Source: an uncultured Eubacteriales bacterium
Lineage (GTDB): Bacteria; Bacillota; Clostridia; Christensenellales; Christensenellaceae
Direction of reading: 5' to 3'
Length of the DNA stretch: 7,995 nt
Assembly: GCA_900545085.1 (NCBI GenBank)
Contig: UQXU01000083.1
Coordinates: 1-7,995, forward strand
The first letter of the stretch is position 1. The number at the start of each line of letters is the position of its first letter. The position numbers were made by a program, and so were the translations under genes. The notes under the pieces were generated by a model. It had not been told where the DNA came from and ran no database searches. It saw only the letters and a program-made list of their open reading frames with translations. Of the stretch, positions 1 through 3,697 are shown piece after piece.

Positions 1-754
1 ACAATATGGCGCAATAATAGATTATGGAAAAAAACAATGCGGTCAGGACCTTCGCAGGTTCTTTTCTCAGCTGCATAAAAGAGGTGCGGTATACTTCCAG
101 CGTGTGCGTCCAATTTTTCGCCGTCTCTTCCGGATGCTTCATTATTTTGAGTTTCCCCAGCAGCTTGAGAAGCCCTGATATAAATTTGCTTAGAACTCCG
201 GGGAGAAAAGTGAATAGAACTATAGCCGCAGGTATTGCTATGTACATGAATGAACCCAAAAACGCCGACGCCATTACCCCCGCGCGCCCTATGCTGGCGC
301 CGGATATGAGCACTATTATCGCTATGATTGTGAACGCAGCCTGATTGAGTACAAAAGCGGCTATGGGAAGAGTGCCGACCGCTTCTCTAGGAGCGTTATC
401 TTTAGTAAGATAATATATCTGGAAAGGCTGACCGCCTGAGCCGGAGGGCGTGACGGCGTCGTAATATCTGCCTATTATGCAGGTATGCAAAGAAAGCCTG
501 GGGAGATATCTTCCGCAGGAGGCGTGCATCAGGAACATATAGCGCACCCATTCCGCCAAGAGAGCGACAACAAAACAGCCCATTGCGGGGATAAGATACA
601 GCATGTTTATATTGAGAGAGCGTATGTCCGCGGCGGAATCGCCTCCGGAAAGCTCGATTATCAGAGGTATGCCTATTGCGAGTACATTACAGACTACCAA
701 AATTACGGTAAACAGCCGTTTTTTCTTTCCGGGCAGGGGCTTTTTTTCTTCCAT
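1..754 (-). CDS. LPG synthase TM-domain (UPF0104, flippase-like) membrane protein, 3' end cut by window
   Basis: This is an open frame of 251 codons from an ATG at 754 down to the window edge with no stop, so the C-terminus is missing. A Shine-Dalgarno sequence (CGGAGGA) sits about 5 bases before the ATG. The N-terminus is short and basic (several Lys/Arg in residues 4-13). It is followed by hydrophobic segments at about 14-33, 52-72, 120-145 and 155-175, so this is a polytopic inner-membrane protein. Residues 103-115 read PSGSGGQPFQIYY, the signature loop of the family that includes the membrane domain of MprF (lysyl-phosphatidylglycerol synthase) and YbhN/AglD-like proteins. Family members are usually 300-350 residues, so roughly a quarter is missing. 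Stand-alone members lack the aminoacyl-transfer domain and are thought to move or handle lipids; the substrate cannot be read here. It is transcribed divergently from the orphan gene at 904. The family call is firm, the function is not. Confidence 0.86.
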   Translation of the reverse strand, partial: MEEKKPLPGKKKRLFTVILVVCNVLAIGIPLIIELSGGDSAADIRSLNINMLYLIPAMGCFVVALLAEWVRYMFLMHASCGRYLPRLSLHTCIIGRYYDAVTPSGSGGQPFQIYYLTKDNAPREAVGTLPIAAFVLNQAAFTIIAIIVLISGASIGRAGVMASAFLGSFMYIAIPAAIVLFTFLPGVLSKFISGLLKLLGKLKIMKHPEETAKNWTHTLEVYRTSFMQLRKEPAKVLTALFFSIIYYCAIL

Positions 755-782
755 GTTTTGTCCTCCGAGATGCTATGTGCAT

Positions 783-811
783 ATTCTAGCATGATGCAGA
801 ACAAAAGGCAA
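783..811 (-). promoter_or_regulatory. Promoter of the UPF0104 membrane-protein gene
   Basis: On the minus strand, TTGCCT (811-806) and TAGAAT (788-783) are separated by 17 bases. TG stands one base before the -10, giving an extended -10 (TGCTAGAAT). The predicted start is near 776, about 20 bases before the ATG. It lies back to back with the promoter of the next gene. Confidence 0.65.
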
Positions 812-832
812 CGTAAAATAGGAAAATTACTG

Positions 833-861
833 TTGACTTTGGCTTACAAAATTGTCATAAT
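833..861 (+). promoter_or_regulatory. Promoter of the 102-residue orphan gene
   Basis: TTGACT (833-838) and CATAAT (856-861) are separated by 17 bases, close to the sigma-A consensus. The expected start near 868 leaves a leader of about 35 bases before the ATG at 904. Confidence 0.7.
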
Positions 862-903
862 ATATAGAGTATACAGAATTAAATTTAAGAGGAGGCTTTT
901 TAT

Positions 904-1212
904 ATGTTTTTAGAAGATATAAAGGGCAGAAGCTTTGAACTGGGAGAAACGCTGCTTAAAGCTGACGGTTACGAGAGCTTCGATATGCGCGTGAATATAG
1001 AGGATGGCGTTACTATCGTAGACCACTATTTTGGTCACCAGGTCGATGAGATGCTTTACTATTATCGCTCTAAATATATTGAGCATCCCGATGACGACCC
1101 CGAGCCGTATAAAATGGAAACATGGGGTTGGGATGAGATTCATGCTCTTATGGCGAAGGAACGCGGCGTTGAAGCTCCGTGCTATAAAACGAAAAAGCGC
1201 GAAGAGGATTAA
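904..1212 (+). CDS. Small acidic cytoplasmic protein of unknown function (102 aa)
   Basis: I do not recognise this family. The gene is well supported as real. It has a near-consensus promoter 40-70 bases upstream, a very strong Shine-Dalgarno (AGAGGAGG at 888-895, 8 bases before the ATG), and a terminator just after the TAA. The product has no signal peptide or membrane segment. It is acidic and rich in aromatic residues. Visible landmarks are an acidic and proline-containing stretch at about residues 60-68 (HPDDDPEPY) followed by a tryptophan pair (ETWGWDEIH), and a basic, charged tail (KTKKREED). One cysteine (in APCYK) is present and no metal-binding cluster is seen. It is monocistronic by its signals, lying between a divergent membrane-protein gene and ebfC, which has its own promoter. 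No function should be assigned. Confidence 0.8.
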   Translation: MFLEDIKGRSFELGETLLKADGYESFDMRVNIEDGVTIVDHYFGHQVDEMLYYYRSKYIEHPDDDPEPYKMETWGWDEIHALMAKERGVEAPCYKTKKREED

Positions 1213-1227
1213 AACCGTATGTAAGAC

Positions 1228-1275
1228 AGCAGAGAGTCTGCTTTTTGTTCTTTATGGCAGAAAGCAGGCTTTTTT
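1228..1275 (+). terminator. Rho-independent terminator with two overlapping hairpins after the orphan gene
   Basis: Two stems share one strand. AGCAGA (1228-1233) can pair with TCTGCT (1237-1242) and is followed by T-rich sequence. AGTCTGCTTT (1235-1244) can instead pair with AAAGCAGGCT (1261-1270, one G-U pair), followed by TTTTT (1271-1275). The second is the stronger and is a classic terminator. It ends transcription of the gene at 904 and insulates ebfC-recR. Confidence 0.75.
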
Positions 1276-1281
1276 CCGTGC

Positions 1282-1310
1282 TTTACAAAATCGCGGCGAA
1301 TATATATAAT
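1282..1310 (+). promoter_or_regulatory. Promoter of ebfC-recR
   Basis: TTTACA (1282-1287) and a perfect TATAAT (1305-1310) are separated by 17 bases. The predicted start is near 1317, about 25 bases before the ebfC ATG. Confidence 0.72.
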
Positions 1311-1341
1311 AAGTTAGAAAACAATTCTGGAGGTACGAACG

Positions 1342-1680
1342 ATGGCAAAACGCGGAGGGTTCCCCGGCGGTATGAATATGCAGTCTATCATGGCTCAGGC
1401 GCAGAAAATGCAGCAGCAGATGCAGAAATCTCAGGAGGAGCTGGAGGCGAGAGAATTTGAAGCAACGGCAGGCGGCGGCGTGGTCAAAGCTACGGTAACG
1501 GGCAAGCTCTTGCTTACGAATATAGAAATAGCCCCCGAGGCGGTAGATCCGGACGATGTGGAAATGCTTCAGGATCTCGTCCTCGCGGCGGTCAACGAAG
1601 CTTTGACCAAGGCGCATGAAGCGGCGAACCGGGAAATGGGGAAATACACCGGCGGAATGAATCTCGGAGGACTGTTCTGA
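1342..1680 (+). CDS. ebfC: YbaB/EbfC family nucleoid-associated DNA-binding protein
   Basis: The 112-residue product matches the YbaB/EbfC family over its whole length. It has a Gly/Met-rich N-terminal tail (residues 1-13) and a long amphipathic Gln/Met/Glu-rich helix (about 14-38). The core then follows with [16 protein letters not shown], where the glycine-rich turn precedes the beta sheet, and the strongly conserved [20 protein letters not shown] block (about 69-88). The tail is again Gly/Leu-rich. Family members form dimers shaped like tweezers that bind DNA with little sequence specificity and act in the nucleoid; in several bacteria they are genetically tied to RecR-dependent repair. 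The start is set by GGAGG at 1329-1333, 8 bases before the ATG. It is followed by recR with one base between stop and start, the usual partner arrangement. The dnaX gene that often precedes this pair is absent here. Confidence 0.95.
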   Translation: MAKRGGFPGGMNMQSIMAQAQKMQQQMQKSQEELEAREFEATAGGGVVKATVTGKLLLTNIEIAPEAVDPDDVEMLQDLVLAAVNEALTKAHEAANREMGKYTGGMNLGGLF

Positions 1681-1681
1681 G

Positions 1682-2284
1682 GTGTACACTATTGCATCTC
1701 TGGCGAAATTGCAGAAGTGGTTCGCGCGGCTTCCCGGGATAGGCCCGAAGAGCGCGATGCGCATGGCTTTTCACGTGCTGGAGCTGGACGACGAGGATGT
1801 TAGACAGTTCGCGACGGACATGTATTCCGCGAGACTCAGCGTGCGCCGGTGCGAGATATGCGGGGTTTTGACGGATGACGAGCGATGCTCCCTTTGCGAG
1901 GACGAAACCAGAGACAGGAGCGTTATATGCGTAGTAGCGGATACGCGGAGCGTGATGGCGTTTGAAAAGACAGGAGAATACCGCGGCGTATATCACGTTT
2001 TGGGCGGGCTCATCTCTCCGCTGGACGGGATAGGCCCGGATGAAATAGGCATAGACAAGCTGGCGGCTCGAGTGCGCGAGGGCGGAGTGCGCGAGGTGAT
2101 AATCGCGACAGGTTCCAACGTGCAGGGCGAAGCGACGGCTATGTACATAGCGCAGGAGCTGGAGGATATGCCCGTTACGGTTTCGAGAATAGCGCACGGT
2201 ATGCCCGTGGGCGGCGAGGTGGAAAATACCGATCCGAGAACGCTTCTGCTCTCTCTCGAAGGCAGGACGAAGCTCGGCGGCTGA
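1682..2284 (+). CDS. recR: Recombination mediator protein RecR
   Basis: This is a full-length RecR (200 residues, the usual size) that, with RecF/RecO, loads RecA on SSB-coated single-stranded DNA at gaps. The N-terminal helix-hairpin-helix contains LPGIGPKSA (17-25). A four-cysteine zinc site follows: C57, C60, C69 and C72. A Toprim domain runs from about 81 to 175, including FEKTGEYRGVYHVLGG and the DGIGPDEIG loop. The end carries the typical SRIAHGMPVGGEVE segment. The start is GTG at 1682, one base after the ebfC stop; its GGAGG (1666-1670) lies inside the end of ebfC, so translation is probably coupled. Most relatives have an acidic residue where this protein has Ala86 (VVADTRS), a small oddity in the first Toprim strand. 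The role in recombinational repair is well established for the family. Confidence 0.97.
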   Translation: MYTIASLAKLQKWFARLPGIGPKSAMRMAFHVLELDDEDVRQFATDMYSARLSVRRCEICGVLTDDERCSLCEDETRDRSVICVVADTRSVMAFEKTGEYRGVYHVLGGLISPLDGIGPDEIGIDKLAARVREGGVREVIIATGSNVQGEATAMYIAQELEDMPVTVSRIAHGMPVGGEVENTDPRTLLLSLEGRTKLGG

Positions 2285-2304
2285 GCTGTTTTATCTTAAA
2301 TTAT

Positions 2305-2333
2305 ACTCCCTCTTAAAAAGAGGGAGTTTTTTT
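2305..2333 (+). terminator. Rho-independent terminator of ebfC-recR
   Basis: A perfect 10-bp stem, ACTCCCTCTT (2305-2314) with AAGAGGGAGT (2318-2327), closes a 3-base loop and runs into seven T residues. It lies about 20 bases after the recR stop and is the clearest terminator in the window. Confidence 0.93.
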
Positions 2334-2420
2334 GTATAAATATTATAATTGTACTATTTATGGTATATATAGTTGTGGTACAATATAAACAATCAAACAA
2401 GTATTATATAAAGCATTTAG

Positions 2421-2468
2421 AATAAAGGCAGGGATGCTGAAAGACGTCCCTTCCATACATCCCTGCCT
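2421..2468 (-). terminator. Long hairpin, probable 3' end of the candidate RNA (possibly usable in both directions)
   Basis: A perfect 11-bp stem pairs AGGCAGGGATG (minus strand 2468-2458) with CATCCCTGCCT (2436-2426) around a 21-base loop. On the minus strand it runs into TTTATT (2426-2421). On the plus strand it runs into TATTTTT (2468-2474). The tails are moderate, so it may terminate either way. In the mini-CRISPR reading it also occupies the place of the second repeat. Confidence 0.55.
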
Positions 2469-2499
2469 ATTTTTGGGTGATTTGTATATACTATTCTTT

Positions 2500-2550
2500 C
2501 TTTCAATCCACAGAATTACCCGCACTACTTCGAGAGAATGTAATTCTGAC
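2500..2550 (-). repeat. CRISPR-repeat-like hairpin with type I-C handle and enlarged loop
   Basis: Read on the minus strand the element is GTC (2550-2548), of which C starts the stem CAGAATTAC (2548-2540). A 20-base loop (2539-2520) follows, then the complementary arm GTAATTCTG (2519-2511), then TGGATTGAAAG (2510-2500). Canonical I-C repeats are about 32 bases: GTC, a short palindrome with a 4-5 base loop, then GTGGATTGAAA plus one base. Here the start, the end and the stem-to-handle junction are preserved, but the stem sequence is AT-rich and the loop is about 15 bases longer. Confidence 0.55.
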
Positions 2551-2587
2551 ATTATAAAGTATATCATAATTAGCGTAAAAGGTGCAA
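2551..2587 (-). promoter_or_regulatory. Minus-strand promoter upstream of the CRISPR-repeat-like hairpin
   Basis: TTGCAC (2587-2582) and TATACT (2563-2558) are separated by 18 bases, with an extended -10 TG (TGATATACT). This predicts a start at about 2551-2550, the first base of the repeat-like element. An overlapping second pair, TTTACG (2579-2574) and TATAAT (2556-2551) with 17 bases between, would start inside the hairpin stem. Confidence 0.55.
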
Positions 2588-2602
2588 TTAGTTTCGTAGT
2601 TC

Positions 2603-2655
2603 TTAAACTGCTATATGCAGAAATTCGCGGAGTACAGCCATTTTTCGCAGTTTAA
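2603..2655. repeat. Perfect 9-bp inverted repeat upstream of the candidate RNA promoter
   Basis: TTAAACTGC (2603-2611) and GCAGTTTAA (2647-2655) are exact complements around a 35-base centre. CTGC (2608-2611) can also pair with GCAG at 2617-2620, so two folds compete. No T-run follows on either strand, so it is not a standard terminator for fic. It could be a binding site, part of a longer fic 3' UTR, or a relic of an inserted element. Confidence 0.4.
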
Positions 2656-2730
2656 AAGCAAAAATCAGTATTCCATATATTACAATATTCGATGTTTATT
2701 ACGGTAAATTATGTCTAAATATATCCTTTT

Positions 2731-2751
2731 TGTCGTCAAACTGTCGTCAAA
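2731..2751. repeat. Tandem 10-base direct repeat
   Basis: TGTCGTCAAA occurs twice (2731-2740 and 2742-2751) with one base between, a period of 11 bases, just downstream of the fic stop. The spacing of one helical turn would suit a protein site, but nothing else identifies it. Confidence 0.45.
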
Positions 2752-2789
2752 AACAAAGCTTTGAATGATAATGTTGTGCGACCGAAGTA

Positions 2790-3545
2790 TCAAAAGTTGT
2801 TAGCCGCTTCCAGTATGGATATTCTATTCTCTAATTCGTATATCTCGTACTTTGCTATAAGGTCTGTTAAAGCGTCATAGCTGTTGTTGGCGTAATAGCT
2901 GTCAAAACACTCATAATACCTTGCGCGTTCTGTAAACTTAACGTTTACCGGCAAAAAGCCGGCTTTAATCAATTCGAGATTCATTATCAGTCTGCCAGTC
3001 CTGCCGTTGCCGTCTATGAATGGGTGGATACTCTCAAAACGCAGATGAAACAAGGCAGCAGCTTCGACAATATGAAGCTTCGGCTTCATCAGCTCGTATT
3101 CTTCCAACAGTTCTTGTAACTGCTCTCTCACGAGATACGGCGGCGGTGGAACATGGCTTGAACCCAGTATCTTAACAGGAACCCTGCGGTATACTCCTTT
3201 GTTTATTGCGTCGTTCATCAAAACAAGAGAGTGAACGTCTTTAATCACCTTTTCACTGAGACGTTCTTTTGCGTCTGCAAGAGAGACAATATACTCAAAA
3301 GCGTCTTTGTGACCTATCGCTTCGAGATGCTCTCTGATTGGTTTTTCGGATATTGTGAGACCTTCCTGCAATATCAATGCGGTCTCTCTCAATGTCAGCG
3401 TGCTTCCCTCAATGGCGTTTGAGTTATACGTATTCTCAATAATAAATTCGTCGCGAATTTGCTTTAGCTCCGCCGCGTTCAGCGGCCTAAAACTCGCAAG
3501 CTTTTCTTTAAGCTCGTCGAGACGATTAAAATCTATATTCGACAT
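2790..3545 (-). CDS. Fic-family protein (class II, self-inhibited AMP-transferase)
   Basis: The 251-residue product carries the full catalytic loop HPFIDGNGRTGR (174-185): His174 as the base, Asp178 for metal, and Gly/Asn/Arg for the nucleotide phosphates. Fic enzymes usually transfer AMP from ATP to a hydroxyl side chain of a target protein. Near the N-terminus SNAIEG (42-47) fits the inhibitory motif [S/T]xxxE[G/N], whose Glu46 blocks ATP. An N-terminal position makes this class II, with the inhibitor in the same chain. KILGSSHVPPPPY (about 126-138) is the flap that docks targets. No separate antitoxin gene adjoins it. I place the start at ATG 3545, preceded by GGGGGTG 7 bases upstream; a TTG at 3563 would add six residues but has no site. 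The target protein is unknown. It lies between the crRNA-like element and the cas operon and is divergent from cas3, so a defence-linked role is possible but inferred. Confidence 0.93.
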   Translation of the reverse strand: MSNIDFNRLDELKEKLASFRPLNAAELKQIRDEFIIENTYNSNAIEGSTLTLRETALILQEGLTISEKPIREHLEAIGHKDAFEYIVSLADAKERLSEKVIKDVHSLVLMNDAINKGVYRRVPVKILGSSHVPPPPYLVREQLQELLEEYELMKPKLHIVEAAALFHLRFESIHPFIDGNGRTGRLIMNLELIKAGFLPVNVKFTERARYYECFDSYYANNSYDALTDLIAKYEIYELENRISILEAANNF

Positions 3546-3576
3546 ATTACACCCCCGTTGCAATTAACTCTATATT

Positions 3577-3604
3577 ATTCTAACACAGCGGCGAAAATTG
3601 TAAA
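3577..3604 (-). promoter_or_regulatory. Promoter of the Fic-family gene
   Basis: On the minus strand TTTACA (3604-3599) and TAGAAT (3582-3577) are separated by 16 bases, with TG one base before the -10 (TGTTAGAAT). The predicted start is near 3570, about 25 bases before the ATG. Confidence 0.6.
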
Positions 3605-3645
3605 CACTGCTTTAACTACAAAAAATATAACAAACACAGGGAAAA

Positions 3646-3680
3646 ACGATAAAAGATATTTATAATATAAGTTTTATCAT
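3646..3680 (+). promoter_or_regulatory. cas3 promoter -10 inside a near-palindrome (candidate operator)
   Basis: A perfect TATAAT (3661-3666) lies 31 bases before the cas3 ATG but has no good -35 at 16-18 bases (CAGGGA region). That is what a weak or activator-dependent promoter looks like. It is enclosed by ACGATAAAA (3646-3654) and TTTTATCAT (3672-3680), complementary at 8 of 9 positions. A smaller perfect inverted repeat, ATATT/AATAT (3656-3668), is nearly concentric. A repressor or DNA-bending protein could act here. In AT-rich DNA some of this symmetry may be chance. Confidence 0.4.
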
Positions 3681-3697
3681 AAGGAGTTATTTGGGAA

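Larger units (their letters stand above)
2420..2550 (-). ncRNA. Candidate crRNA-like RNA (degenerate type I-C mini-CRISPR)
   Basis: On the minus strand, a promoter-like sequence (2587-2551) predicts a start at about 2550. The RNA would begin GTC and go straight into a 9-bp hairpin (2548-2511). The hairpin is followed at once by TGGATTGAAAG (2510-2500), the 3' end typical of type I-C CRISPR repeats and hence the 11-base 5' handle of I-C crRNAs. The next 31 bases (2499-2469) have spacer-like length. A second 11-bp hairpin (2468-2426) with a U-rich tail then closes the transcript, giving about 130 nucleotides. The order repeat-like, spacer-like, repeat-like matches the CreA/CreR RNAs known beside other type I cas loci; that literature is background, not proof. 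The cas5c gene, whose product cuts such hairpins, lies in the same window. Alternatives are a decayed solitary CRISPR repeat or an unrelated small RNA. I found no clear PAM-flanked target for the spacer-like part in this window. Confidence 0.5.
2334..2789. other. AT-rich gene-free stretch between recR and fic with several inverted repeats
   Basis: I see no convincing protein gene here on either strand. The open frames lack ribosome binding sites and family features. The stretch holds a minus-strand promoter-like sequence and a candidate structured RNA (2420-2550), another perfect 9-bp inverted repeat (2603-2655) and a tandem 10-base repeat (2731-2751), each listed separately. Its base composition is visibly poorer in G+C than the recR and cas genes on either side. 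Confidence 0.7.

Noticed and set aside
485..913. A 142-codon plus-strand frame over the left membrane-protein gene
   Set aside because: It lies opposite a family-supported coding sequence on the minus strand and overlaps the divergent promoters. No ribosome site or domain is seen.
1592..2197. A 201-codon minus-strand frame opposite ebfC and recR
   Set aside because: RecR and EbfC are unmistakable on the other strand. The minus frame is His/Arg/Ala-rich, as expected of a mirror frame of GC-rich codons.
2358..2655. Open frames of about 70 codons on both strands in the recR-fic gap
   Set aside because: None has a ribosome binding site or recognisable composition. They overlap the perfect hairpins and the repeat-like element, which explain the sequence better.
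2751..2765. CAAAGCTTTG followed by TTTTT (minus strand) as a terminator for fic
   Set aside because: The palindrome leaves only a 3-bp stem once a loop is allowed, too weak for a terminator.
3546..3563. Upstream TTG start for the Fic gene at 3563
   Set aside because: No ribosome site lies before it, while ATG 3545 has GGGGGTG at a good distance. The extra six residues would be encoded by the ribosome site itself.
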